Assembly (NCBI RefSeq): GCF_900069005.2 | Contig: NZ_LN831278.1 | Coordinates: forward strand, 48,372-112,371 | Reading direction: 5' to 3' | Length of the DNA: 64,000 nucleotides | Source: Paenibacillus sp. GM2 | GTDB lineage: Bacteria; Bacillota; Bacilli; Paenibacillales; Paenibacillaceae | Shown: positions 30,528 through 39,204 of the stretch, piece after piece | Layout: the number at the start of each line of letters is the position of its first letter | Position numbering within the stretch: position 1 is the stretch's first letter | Notes under the pieces: model-generated | Seen by the model: the letters and a program-made list of their open reading frames with translations, nothing else | Databases searched by the model: none | What the model was told of the DNA's origin: nothing | Position numbers and translations under genes: made by a program

Positions 30528-31354
30528 GCCTGCCTGGATCTTATCAAGGATAGAAATGCAGGGGAATATCTTTGTCGAAAGAGACTTGTTAGAGGAGCGG
30601 ATGGAGCCAGGTGCTTCGTTCGCTCTTTTTTTAGCTCTTTGGCCGCCGAATGTAAATTGGATTACTGGACTTTTGAAATTACTTGCGTTGTCCTCTGTAT
30701 GGGAACTTTTCGTCAAAATGTCTTTTGAAAGGTGGCCACTCGGCTAGGGTCGAGTTAAGTGTGTAAAGTTTATGGATACCATATATATAGATGATTTTGT
30801 AATTTGAGATTCTATATATTGTTTTTTGGCGACGAAGTCGATTATATCTCCAGTGTCCACCTTTTGAGAGGACATTTTTGGGATTTGTCCATGTGAAAGA
30901 GACGTAGTTGGAGAGAAAATATATCAAAAGTGTATGTATATTATTGTTTATGATTATATATATTTAAGGTGCATCATAGGATAATGAGTTATCTGAGTGG
31001 GCCATAATAGATTATAATTCATTAACTTAGAGGAAATTTTCAAAATTGGATCAGGTCCTCCCATGTTGATTGGTTTGCCATTGAGCTTGCGTATTCTGAT
31101 ATATTGATTGTATATCAAAATTATGCATTTATATATGCGTTATTGTGTGTTTATTTGTATATCATATAATCAATGATTGTACGATATATTTTTATCTCGT
31201 TATTAGCTAATCTGAGGAGACTAATGGCTTTTTAGGTGATCTTTCTGAGTGATAATGTGGTGTGGGCAGATTCTTGATTTTAGCCTGTAGAGTTGGTACA
31301 ATTAATCTCTAGCGTGCTTGATCGATTGGTTGAACGATGAGGAGGAGAATGGAC
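30528..31354. other. AT-rich gap between rnr and smpB with an inverted-repeat element
   Basis: 827 bases with no gene I can support. It holds the inverted-repeat segment at 30719-30874 and a very AT-rich stretch (about 30760-31200) with many ATATAT and TATATC runs. A weak hairpin near 30597-30625 (GAGCG...CGCTC then T7) may end rnr. The smpB ribosome site GGAGGAG is at 31341-31347. Confidence 0.7.
30719..30874. repeat. 156-bp segment with 22-bp imperfect terminal inverted repeats
   Basis: TGTC-TTTTG-AAAGGTGGCCACT (30719-30740) is the inverse of AGTGTCCACCTTTTGAGAGGACA (30852-30874) with a few mismatches. The interior is AT-rich and non-coding. This resembles a small non-autonomous element; no clear target duplication was seen. 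Confidence 0.6.
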
Positions 31355-31834
31355 ATGGGCAAGAAAAATGATGGCAAGGTTTTAGCGCAGAATAAAAAAG
31401 CTTCCCATGACTACTTCATCGAAGAAACTTTTGAGGCAGGCATGGTGCTGACGGGCACGGAGATTAAATCCGTTCGCAATGCCCGGGTGAATATTAATGA
31501 TGCTTTTGCGACGATTCGTAATGGTGAGATTCATATTCATAACATGCATATTAGCCCTTTTGAGCAAGGGAATCGGTATAATCCGACGGATCCGACCCGG
31601 GCTCGCAAGCTGCTGATGCATAAAGCACAGATTAACAAGCTTCTCGGTCTCTCCAAGCAGGAAGGCTACTCGATTGTTCCGCTGAAGATTTATGTTCGCA
31701 ACGGATACGCGAAGCTGCTGATCGGGCTTGGTAAAGGCAAGAAGCAATACGATAAGCGTGAGGCGGCCGCCAAGCGGGATGCTCAACGTGATATTCAACG
31801 TATTTTGCGGGAGAAGCAGAAAGTGGCAAGATAG
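31355..31834 (+). CDS. smpB: SsrA-binding protein SmpB
   Basis: An RNA-binding partner of tmRNA in rescuing stalled ribosomes. It has N-terminal [25 protein letters not shown]-like [17 protein letters not shown] and the C-terminal [23 protein letters not shown] tail that enters the ribosome. 159 residues. ATG 31355 has GGAGGAG seven bases upstream. It lies next to ssrA. Confidence 0.96.
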   Translation: MGKKNDGKVLAQNKKASHDYFIEETFEAGMVLTGTEIKSVRNARVNINDAFATIRNGEIHIHNMHISPFEQGNRYNPTDPTRARKLLMHKAQINKLLGLSKQEGYSIVPLKIYVRNGYAKLLIGLGKGKKQYDKREAAAKRDAQRDIQRILREKQKVAR

Positions 31835-31908
31835 ATACTCCGATAAATGGATAGGCTATATATTGCCTGTTCTTCCTTGAAGTCCATAAGCAAAGTGGAC
31901 TCAAAGTA

Positions 31909-31917
31909 TGCTATACT
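31909..31917 (+). promoter_or_regulatory. Extended -10 promoter of ssrA
   Basis: TG-C-TATACT about 75 bases before the tmRNA 5' end; no good -35 is seen. Confidence 0.45.
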
Positions 31918-31990
31918 GAGTGATGTAAGAAAGTAATGATTTATGATGCACCTTTGCCGGATAACTCTTGAGATCCAGCCTTTATCATTC

Positions 31991-32352
31991 GGGGGCGTTT
32001 TTGGATTCGACGGGGGTAGATCGAGCATGGGTAGCGGGTAGTGGGGACGCGTCCACTTCATCAACGCTAAAGCCAATTAAACGGCAAACAACAAAACAAC
32101 TTCGCATTAGCAGCTTAATAACCTGTTAGCGAGCTCCTACTCTGCATCGCCCATGTGCCGGGATAGGGGCCCAACTTTAGTGGGATACGCTGTCACATCT
32201 CCGCCTGGGGTGTGCTGAAGAAGACAATCAGGCTGACCTTAGCGATAGCCGGTTACGGGGCGCTTGCTAAGGTGACATCAAAACCGTGACTACACCCGTA
32301 GAAACCTATGTGGCGTTGCCTTCGGACAGGGGTTCGACTCCCCTCGCCTCCA
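31991..32352 (+). ncRNA. ssrA: Transfer-messenger RNA (tmRNA)
   Basis: The tRNA-like ends pair (GGGGGCG / CGCCTCC with one G-U), the T-arm reads GGGTTCGACTCCC and the 5' end carries TTTGGATTCGACGGGGGTAG. The tag frame starts at GGC 32083 and reads GKQQNNFALAA followed by TAA TAA (stop at 32116). The CCA is not encoded; A is the discriminator at 32352. It lies downstream of smpB, with which it functions in ribosome rescue and tagging for ClpXP. Confidence 0.97.
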
Positions 32353-32362
32353 CTTAACCATG

Positions 32363-32391
32363 AAAAAAGACACCTCAGCGGTGTCTTTTTT
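32363..32391 (+). terminator. Terminator of ssrA
   Basis: AAAAAAGACACC-TCAGC-GGTGTCTTTTTT directly after the tmRNA. Confidence 0.9.
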
Positions 32392-32581
32392 GCGTTTGGT
32401 CGCAGGCGATACAAGGCGATATTAGGGAGTTCAATTCCTGTGAGGGATCGCCCACCCGCAGGAAAGACGTGATGTCGGGAGAATTCTATTGGTTATGCTA
32501 TAATTACATATAGCGCAGTTCATTCGAAAAAATACATTTCCTATATATAAATCTATTGGACAAGGAGTGCATTAACCAACC

Positions 32582-33895
32582 ATGCACGATTATCAGACTT
32601 TCTTGCACCACAAGTTGATTATTATCGGTGCAGGCGCATCAGGACTCATGGCTGCTGTTACTGCGCGGGATTTGGGTATCGACACCGCCATTTTAGAAGG
32701 TAACGACCGGATTGGGAAAAAAATCTCAATGACAGGTGACGGTCGTTGCAATATTACGAATGATTCCACTATGACGGGTACGGACGACGAAGTGATGGCC
32801 TTATCGCGCAAGTACCATAGCAGTCAGGCTGAATTTCCGTTGCCTGTGCTGCGGCAATTCGGTATCCGTCAAACCATTGATTTTTTTAATATGCTTGGAT
32901 TGCCACTTACAAAATTGAAAGAGGGCTTAATGTATCCGATGTCGCTGCAGGCTGCATCCGTGTTGGATATTTTCGAGCTTGCTCTGGAGGAACGGAACGT
33001 TCCGGTATACCTTAACAACAAGGTGCTGGAGGTTACCGCATCAACGGATCAGCCGCGATTCAAGATTACATGCCAAAACGAGACAGAGGAGCAGGTTGTC
33101 TATACCAGCGAATACCTGTTTATCTGTACGGGCGGCCTCACTGGCCAGAATGCGGGGACGGATGGGTCCGGGTATGTGCTTGCCCAAAACATGGGGCACG
33201 CCATGGTAGAGCCCGTGCCGGCAATAGTGCAATTAAAGGTGCAATATCCATATATGAAGGCTCTATCTGGCATCAAACTCCAGGGACGAGCCCACATCCT
33301 CGTGAATGGCGAGGTCGTTCGCAGCGAATCCGGTGAAATTCATTTCGCCGATTACGGCTTTTCCGGCCCACCGATTCTTCAACTCAGCCGGATAGCCGCC
33401 GTTCATCTCTCAAGAGGGGATTCTGTGACTTTGTCCGTCGATTTGATGCCGAGCCGCACGAAGGAGGAGGTTATCGAATTCCTGGAGATGAACTGGGGAA
33501 CATTCGCACATCGGCCGGTCGCGGAATCCTTCGTCGGATTCCTACATAAGAAGCTGGTCCCTGTCCTGATGAAGGAGGCAGGAATCGACCAAGAGCCAAA
33601 CCTACTTTGCCAGGATCTCTCGCAGAAAACGAAAGGGATCTTTTATAAAATATTGAAGCGTTGGGACTTTAAAGTAACAGATACCCATAGCTTCGAGAAG
33701 GCACAAGCGACAGCCGGAGGCATCGTTACAAAAGATCTCTTTGCCGACACGTTAGAATCCAAGCTCGTGCCGGGTCTCTATTTTGCTGGTGAGGTGATGG
33801 ATGTGGACGGCGAGTTCGGCGGCTACAATCTGCAATGGGCCTGGAGTTCCGGCTATGCGGCCGCGATGGCGTTAGGGAAACACATTTTCAAATGA
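32582..33895 (+). CDS. HI0933/BaiN-type FAD-dependent oxidoreductase, copy 1
   Basis: An FAD-binding flavoprotein of the HI0933/BaiN (YhiN-like) family. The dinucleotide fold is IIIGAGASGLMAAVTARDLG, followed by TGDGRCNITN, the segment ICTGGLTGQNAGTDGSG and the C-terminal AGEVMDVDGEFGGYNLQWAWSSGY that closes over the FAD. 437 residues. AAGGAG lies 14 bases before the ATG, rather far. The substrate of family members is mostly unknown. A second, similar copy starts 32 bases after this stop and shares its upstream region, so the pair is a tandem duplication. Confidence 0.9.
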   Translation: MHDYQTFLHHKLIIIGAGASGLMAAVTARDLGIDTAILEGNDRIGKKISMTGDGRCNITNDSTMTGTDDEVMALSRKYHSSQAEFPLPVLRQFGIRQTIDFFNMLGLPLTKLKEGLMYPMSLQAASVLDIFELALEERNVPVYLNNKVLEVTASTDQPRFKITCQNETEEQVVYTSEYLFICTGGLTGQNAGTDGSGYVLAQNMGHAMVEPVPAIVQLKVQYPYMKALSGIKLQGRAHILVNGEVVRSESGEIHFADYGFSGPPILQLSRIAAVHLSRGDSVTLSVDLMPSRTKEEVIEFLEMNWGTFAHRPVAESFVGFLHKKLVPVLMKEAGIDQEPNLLCQDLSQKTKGIFYKILKRWDFKVTDTHSFEKAQATAGGIVTKDLFADTLESKLVPGLYFAGEVMDVDGEFGGYNLQWAWSSGYAAAMALGKHIFK

Positions 33896-33927
33896 AGCCA
33901 TTAGAAAAAGGAATGAATTTAACACAT

Positions 33928-35253
33928 ATGTATAAGTCGAAATCTACAATGCACCACGAGCTGTTCATTATCGGTGCAGGTGCTTCAGGTCTTATGGCCG
34001 CCGTGACCGCGCGAGACCGAGGGATCGATACCGCGATCATTGAAGGCAACGACCGGGTAGGAAAGAAGGTACTTACGACCGGCAATGGTCGCTGTAACAT
34101 TACGAACCAATCCACGGCGAAGGGTACGGACGAAGCGATCGCACTATCGCGTAAATATCACAGCAATCAAATGGAATTCCCGCTGCCCGTGCTGCAGCAA
34201 TTCGGCGTCCGCCAAACCATCGATTTCTTCAACAGACTTGGCCTTCCGTTGGTCGCCGTGGAGAATGGCCGGATGTATCCGATGTCGTTGCAGGCTGCAT
34301 CTGTATTGGAAGTTTTCCGAATTGCACTAGAGGATCGGTATGTTCCGATACACTTCAAGACCAAAGTATTGGATGTTACCGTATCGAAGGGACATCCGCG
34401 CTTCACGATTTTGTGCCAAACGGAGACAGAGGGAGAGGTCGTGTATACCAGCGATTATCTCTTTATATGTACAGGCGGCCTTACCGCACCAAAGACAGGA
34501 ACGGATGGATCTGGTTACACGCTTGCCCAGCGGTTGGGACACACACTGATCGATCCTGTACCTGGGATCGTACAATTGAAGCTGCAATATCCAAATCTAA
34601 AGGAGTTGTCCGGAGTCAAATTCGAGGGATTGGGCCATATCATCGTCAACGGCGAAGTTATCCGCAGCGAATATGGGGAAATCCTGTTTACAGACTACGG
34701 CGTCTCCGGCCCACCGATTCTCCAGCTAAGCCGGAAGGCTGCGTATCAGCTCAAAAGAGGAGAAACAGTAACCTTATCGCTTGATTTGATGCCAGACCGC
34801 ACGGAGGAAGAAGTCGTCGATTTTCTCGATACGCATTGGGGAATGTTCGGATACCGGACTGTTGCAGCTTCCATGATCGGCATCTTTAACAAGAAGCTGG
34901 TCCCTATTCTGTTAAAAGAGGCGGGGATCGACCAAGAGCCGAACCTCCTATGTCAGGATTTATCGTGGAAAACTAAGAAAATCTTGTGCCAACTCATAAA
35001 GCGTTGGGAATTTATCGTAACCGATACCAATGGCTTCACGAATGCACAAACGACGGCTGGCGGCATCGATACAACAGAGTTAAGAGAAGGAACGCTAGAA
35101 TCGAAGCTAGTACCTGGACTTTATTTTGCCGGCGAAGTGATGGATGTGGATGGAGATTGTGGTGGCTATAACCTGCAATGGGCCTGGAGCTCCGGCTATT
35201 CCGCCGCGACGGCACTTGCTGATCAACTTACAGGCGCCTTGGAAAAATTTTGA
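33928..35253 (+). CDS. HI0933/BaiN-type FAD-dependent oxidoreductase, copy 2
   Basis: A 441-residue paralogue of the preceding gene, clearly similar along its whole length (FIIGAGASGLMAAVTARDRG; TGNGRCNITN; AGEVMDVDGDCGGYNLQWAWSSGY). The start at 33928 was chosen by aligning the leaders: AAGGA-TG-ATT-AAC...ATG is shared with copy 1 at the same distance. Other in-frame ATGs at 33913 and 33949 are possible. The two copies may have diverged in substrate. A remnant of a third related sequence lies near 44660-44835. Confidence 0.9.
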   Translation: MYKSKSTMHHELFIIGAGASGLMAAVTARDRGIDTAIIEGNDRVGKKVLTTGNGRCNITNQSTAKGTDEAIALSRKYHSNQMEFPLPVLQQFGVRQTIDFFNRLGLPLVAVENGRMYPMSLQAASVLEVFRIALEDRYVPIHFKTKVLDVTVSKGHPRFTILCQTETEGEVVYTSDYLFICTGGLTAPKTGTDGSGYTLAQRLGHTLIDPVPGIVQLKLQYPNLKELSGVKFEGLGHIIVNGEVIRSEYGEILFTDYGVSGPPILQLSRKAAYQLKRGETVTLSLDLMPDRTEEEVVDFLDTHWGMFGYRTVAASMIGIFNKKLVPILLKEAGIDQEPNLLCQDLSWKTKKILCQLIKRWEFIVTDTNGFTNAQTTAGGIDTTELREGTLESKLVPGLYFAGEVMDVDGDCGGYNLQWAWSSGYSAATALADQLTGALEKF

Positions 35254-35333
35254 TAGTTGTTCGCTCTCCGCACGCAGGGAATACAGGCCGGCGAATTGTG
35301 GATTTGCACAGCCATAGTTCGCCTCTATTCATA

Positions 35334-35365
35334 AAATCCACAGCCATTCAGGCTGTGGATTTCTA
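35334..35365. terminator. Bidirectional terminator after the flavoprotein pair
   Basis: AAATCCACAGCC-ATTCA-GGCTGTGGATTT, a perfect 12-bp stem between two convergent genes. Confidence 0.8.
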
Positions 35366-35366
35366 G

Positions 35367-36092
35367 TTAATGCTGGTTATTGAAGGGAGGTTCGGTGCGG
35401 AGTAAATAGTTGCCTCTTACCTCTGCGGCCCAGTTTGCAAAGACTTCTCTCCATTGAACGCTTTTAAAGAAATCATCTACGGATTGATTTTCAGAATCCC
35501 AATCCACAAATATGTTGAGAGGTGTGATGCCTCCAGCCCAAATTCCATTACTGTCGTCCGTTCCCATCTCTCTAACTAATAATATGGGAATTCCGAATTG
35601 AAAAGCCATGGCAGGCTCGATTTGAGAAAAAGTTGATCCTTCCCAGAACGGAACGGTCGTTGGCGGTTGCCCCACATTGGATTGAAGAATTTCAACAAGA
35701 AATCTGCGAAAGTTGATTGCGAGCAAACCATAGCTGGAAAAAACCAAACGCCGTATATTCGTCAGAATGTTCTCCGGATATTGTTCACTTACAGGCAATG
35801 TACGGGGAAAGAGCAGCGCGTCCTCAATTTCCGCAATAAGACGGTTCAGAAATTGCCCCTGCAGATCATTTACCGTGTTTGTTGTACTCAAAAATATAGG
35901 AATTCGAAAAGCGCGATCTACACATGCATTGATAGCCGATGACGTCCCTTTTTCATGATCAGTAGGCTTAGGATTTGAGGAGGAGATTCTTACATTACCG
36001 TGGACGGGTGGAAGCTCCCTTACAATGCTTACAGGAGAAAGCTTTTTCATAGGTATTTGCTTGGTTTTATCCTTTATTTTTGTATTACTCAA
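35367..36092 (-). CDS. TIR/nucleoside deoxyribosyltransferase-like protein
   Basis: A 241-residue protein of uncertain function. The central region (about 62-185) reads RIPIFLSTTNTVNDLQ...IEDALLFPRTLP, then NIRRLVFSSYGLLAINF, then TFSQIEPAMAFQFGIPILLVRE. This order (beta-strand, Arg-Thr-Leu, a small-residue strand, then Ser-x-x-x-Glu before an alpha helix and P-I-L-L) is that of the TIR/nucleoside 2-deoxyribosyltransferase superfamily, where the Glu (here Glu159) is catalytic. Many such proteins hydrolyse NAD or nucleosides in defence. The first 60 residues are polar and unassigned. The TTG start (GAATTG) lies three bases after the stop of a short upstream frame. My fold assignment comes from motif pattern only. 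Confidence 0.6.
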   Translation of the reverse strand: MSNTKIKDKTKQIPMKKLSPVSIVRELPPVHGNVRISSSNPKPTDHEKGTSSAINACVDRAFRIPIFLSTTNTVNDLQGQFLNRLIAEIEDALLFPRTLPVSEQYPENILTNIRRLVFSSYGLLAINFRRFLVEILQSNVGQPPTTVPFWEGSTFSQIEPAMAFQFGIPILLVREMGTDDSNGIWAGGITPLNIFVDWDSENQSVDDFFKSVQWREVFANWAAEVRGNYLLRTEPPFNNQH

Positions 36093-36095
36093 TTC

Positions 36096-36374
36096 TCACA
36101 TCTCCAATGCAAAAGAATCTGGTCTATATTTAAACCAGTCTATGTGCATTAGCCCATTTGTGTTACTGAATACTCTGTAAGGGGAGGGAGGTGAGAACTC
36201 GTTAATGTCGTCCCCGGCGCAGTCCTGATATAAGGACTGGGTTTTTGTTATGCCTGAAGTTGTAGAAGGATTATAGGCGTGGGATATTCTGAATTCGTTC
36301 ATATATTCCAACATTTCGTTCCAGTTGTAGCTGGGATACAGAGTGGTCCAATCCATACTCCCGTTTCTGGGCAA
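36096..36374 (-). CDS. Possible small hypothetical protein before the TIR-like gene
   Basis: An open frame of 92 codons on the minus strand, ending three bases before the TIR-like gene and therefore possibly co-transcribed with it. The peptide (SMDWTTLYPSYNWNEMLEY...) has a natural-looking composition with many aromatic residues, but there is no convincing ribosome site before either the TTG at 36374 or the ATG six codons later. It may be a fragment of a longer, decayed gene. I do not recognise a family. Confidence 0.3.
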   Translation of the reverse strand: MPRNGSMDWTTLYPSYNWNEMLEYMNEFRISHAYNPSTTSGITKTQSLYQDCAGDDINEFSPPSPYRVFSNTNGLMHIDWFKYRPDSFALEM

Positions 36375-36529
36375 CGTTCAGGGCCTGATGGCGCCAAGCT
36401 GAGCTGCTGCGACAGAGGTCTAAACACCCCGCGGAGAAGCACCCTTTGAATGTTCCAGGGGCTCCTCATGATTGGAGGGATATCGTTTATGTGTAATTCC
36501 AATAATCCCCAATCACGATCATTAAATCA

Positions 36530-37040
36530 TCAGACTGGCTCCGTTCCGTCCATGCTTCGTCTTATGGAAGCTTGTTCCCGGTAGGCTGAAGGAGAAATTC
36601 CGTACTTCTTTTTAAATAAAGTTGAAACTGATTTGGCGGCTGTTTCATTGTTTTTTATTAACAGTTCCTTTGCTTTTTCCAGTTGGGTATAGTTCAGGAA
36701 CTCGCTAAAGGACTTACCGGTAGATCCTTTAAAAAATTAGCCCAGGCAGCTAGGTGAAAGGCCTACAAAGTTGGATACAAACTCCAAAGACAAATTTGGT
36801 TTGGCGTAGTGGTCCTGAATATAGTGCTGTACTATCTTAACGAAGCTATTATGCCTTTGCGCATTTAACCAGTGGTCTCTCTTCAACCAAGTCGCAGATA
36901 TTTGCACGATATCTACTGAATATGAAGGAAATTTGCTCCGTAAGCCAAAGCCGATCATGATCCTCATCCGTTTCGCTGATGAAGATCCGATACATTGATT
37001 TTTCAATACGGTTCTTAAGCTGAAGCAAATCATAATTCAT
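36530..37040 (-). pseudogene. AraC/YesN-type regulator, broken by a nonsense codon and a frameshift
   Basis: The C-terminal HTH is clear in the minus-strand translation: VKIVQHYIQDHYAKPNLSLE, FVSNFVGLSPSCLG, then TAA, then FFKGSTGKSFSEFLNYTQLE, KAKELLIKNNETAAKSVSTL and FKKKYGISPSAYREQ. The stop falls where most relatives have a polar residue and could arise from CAA by one base change. Further N-terminal sequence (LLQLKNRIEKSMYRIF) is in a different frame, so at least one indel is also present. Confidence 0.75.
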
Positions 37041-37044
37041 ATCT

Positions 37045-37206
37045 GTCAGATTTAAAGGAAAGACTTACCTGTTCAATGTTAAAGAGGAATTTAAAGCATC
37101 TGCTACCAATGGCGTGTATGGAACACCGTCGTTTATAGTAAACGGCGTTAAGGTCGAAGGAAATGAACTTAGAGATGTTATAATCAAAGATTTGCAATCA
37201 AATTAA
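37045..37206 (+). pseudogene. C-terminal remnant of a DsbA-like thioredoxin-fold protein
   Basis: An open stretch of about 53 codons ends ATNGVYGTPSFIVNGVKVEG and NELRDVIIKDLQSN. The cis-proline-containing GTPSFIVNG motif is typical of DsbA/thioredoxin_4 proteins. There is no start codon and no Cys-x-x-Cys part, and the left end abuts the decayed AraC gene. A gene fragment. Confidence 0.55.
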
Positions 37207-37473
37207 TATCTGTGTTAATGTACTTACATAGTTGGAAAATTAAAGAAATAACGGTGTCGTAAAGAAAGGAAATCGCTTCTTACAAGACTTGTTGTTTTGA
37301 AGAACCACAGGGCCATCAAGACAACAACATCTTTCAGCTTGGTGAGATTTAATATATGCCAATAAGCTATTTGTGATTTTAATCTTAATCCATTAATAAT
37401 CCAATTATATACACTCCAGATTAAAGAGTTAGAGCTTGGCGGTTGACTTTTAAGGGAGGGAAGATAATTAAAT

Positions 37474-37800
37474 ATGTTAATGAAGAAAATTGTGATGGTT
37501 GTTTCAATATTTTCTCTCGTTGTCTGTCCATTAGCTGCTTGTTCAAAAACAAATGAGAAAGATATATCTGCAACAGTATCTTATATTCAAGTGATCGATA
37601 AAGGTAAAGCAGATGATGGTGAGTATTGGATACTCGTCTCAGCCCCGGATCAAGACAAAAATAAGGCTAATGAATTTAAAATTAATTTAGAAGATAAAAA
37701 TTTATGGAATCTTATTGAGATTGATGAGAAGTATGTCGCTCATTACACTAAACGTAATAATGGATTATATTATTTGTATGAAATTGAACCAATGAAATAA
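37474..37800 (+). CDS. Small putative lipoprotein
   Basis: 108 residues with a signal peptide and lipobox (VVCPLAAC), then a polar domain (VSYIQVIDKGKADDGEYWIL...YVAHYTKRNNGLYYLYEI) that looks like a small beta-rich fold. I do not recognise the family. GGGAGGG lies about 13 bases before ATG 37474; ATG 37480 is an alternative. Base composition is more AT-rich than the glycolytic block. It shares a bidirectional terminator with the convergent secreted protein. Confidence 0.65.
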   Translation: MLMKKIVMVVSIFSLVVCPLAACSKTNEKDISATVSYIQVIDKGKADDGEYWILVSAPDQDKNKANEFKINLEDKNLWNLIEIDEKYVAHYTKRNNGLYYLYEIEPMK

Positions 37801-37826
37801 AGGAGGGTCCTTAAGGACTCTCCTTT
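37799..37826. terminator. Bidirectional terminator
   Basis: AAAGGAGGGTCC-TTAA-GGACTCTCCTTT between two convergent genes, with one mismatch. Confidence 0.8.
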
Positions 37827-37837
37827 ATTTCATTTAT

Positions 37838-38674
37838 TTACCAACTCACATCTTTGCTAAAACCAGCAGTATCAATAGAACCACCTGAGCTACCACCTGA
37901 TACGCTGAAGCTAACAGCACCATAAGCAAGTGAAACTGTGTAGGAAGAGTTGAACTTGCTCGTAGTATCATGGACATATGAACCTACGAACCGATTAACT
38001 GCATTAGAACTTGTTTTTTTAGCTCGGAAATATGCAGTTCCTTTATAAACCAAAGTTCCAGCTGTACCATGAGTACTAGCGGCAAAGTTCGACCAGGACA
38101 TTCCATAAATATTCTCAACTGCTGGTCTTCCACCACATTGCGTTGAATCATCATATTTTTCATATGGTGTTCCATAGTTGTAGATGGTTGTATTATAAGT
38201 CCGACAGCTATTAACACCAGAGATAATTTGCCACCCATCTGGTATAGCGACCGCCATACTATCGTTTTTGACTACTGCACCGTGTTTCCATTGGAAACTT
38301 GGGTATACATCTACATGCTTTACATTGTTTACATATACTATGAATGAATCGAACCATACATCAAGGCTACTTGTAGGGATTGTCGCCATTGGTTGAATTT
38401 CACCCTGCGGTAATTCTATCTTTTCTAATGAACCATCTTCTAGTTGCTTGTAATGTTCGACTGACCGACCAGTGTAGATTAAGTTTTCACCGGAATTCTT
38501 AACAAAAAAATCTTTGCCTGCATAATCCAATTCGTTCAGATAAGGATAACCAGCTCGCACTAAAATACTGTCAAGCTCCTCTTCCGAATATTGTTTTTGT
38601 CCTGCAGCATTTCCTGTTAATGGTATAGATACTACTATGAGTAAAACAGATAAAATCAAACATATTCTCTTCAT
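37838..38674 (-). CDS. Secreted protein of unknown function
   Basis: 278 residues. The signal peptide (ICLILSVLLIVVSIPLTGNA) is cut before AGQKQYSEEE. The mature part has a propeptide-like region (about 25-100) and then many aromatic and Ser/Thr/Gly residues with a CRTYN...TQCGG cysteine pair, likely a small beta-rich secreted domain. I recognise no family. The second ATG is preferred as AAGGAAGGA lies nine bases before it. The gene is AT-rich compared with the core genes, which fits acquisition with the surrounding accessory region. Confidence 0.7.
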   Translation of the reverse strand: MKRICLILSVLLIVVSIPLTGNAAGQKQYSEEELDSILVRAGYPYLNELDYAGKDFFVKNSGENLIYTGRSVEHYKQLEDGSLEKIELPQGEIQPMATIPTSSLDVWFDSFIVYVNNVKHVDVYPSFQWKHGAVVKNDSMAVAIPDGWQIISGVNSCRTYNTTIYNYGTPYEKYDDSTQCGGRPAVENIYGMSWSNFAASTHGTAGTLVYKGTAYFRAKKTSSNAVNRFVGSYVHDTTSKFNSSYTVSLAYGAVSFSVSGGSSGGSIDTAGFSKDVSW

Positions 38675-39204
38675 ATTTACCATTCCTTCCTTATATTATT
38701 GCCTTGTTAAATATATTTCTACATATATATCCAATTTCCTCCTATATTTTCTATTTTTATAATATATTTAAAATTCCAAGGGCAAATTCGTGGCAACTTA
38801 TAGTACTTTGTTAAAATTGATATTGATGAAATCTGAGTGAAAAAGAGCTTATTAGGTGTTATTGATCTGGAGGCAATTTCTCCGATTCAAAAAGAAATTG
38901 GTGAAATCAAGGGAAATTATAATGCACTGAATAGCATTTTATCTCTAGCAGACCATTCATGAAACTACGGATTGGAAGGTTTGGCATTTCGATGAAAGTG
39001 GAAGTATAACCATATGTAAACGTGTCCAAGCATTCGCAAAACTTCCGGAAATTAATGTGGGCATTGGTCTGGTGGTTATTATCTAGCATCGCGCGAACAA
39101 GCAGCTAGTTTTTTAGAATAAAGTAGTATATTGGGATTTTCGAGAGGAAGTATAAGAGTACTAAGCATTTAAGGAATGTTATAAAGTATAAATTTTGTGG
39201 GGAA
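38675..39204. other. Gap with decayed coding-like fragments
   Basis: 530 bases without an intact gene. Short open pieces on the plus strand (for example LEAISPIQKEIGEIKGNYNALNS from about 38869 and TDWKVWHFDESGSITICKRV from about 38964) look like remnants of coding sequence, but I cannot name the family. Confidence 0.4.

Noticed and set aside
29733..30716. 327-codon minus-strand open frame opposite the rnr tail
   Set aside because: The low-complexity GGC/AAG-rich rnr tail leaves the opposite strand open. The translation is Ala/Thr/Ser-rich without domain features.
30256..30747. Plus-strand open frame overlapping the end of rnr
   Set aside because: Overlaps the rnr coding sequence in another frame and has a composition typical of a shadow frame.
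36299..36502. 67-codon minus-strand open frame
   Set aside because: Overlaps the small frame before the TIR-like gene, has no ribosome site and an unlikely composition.
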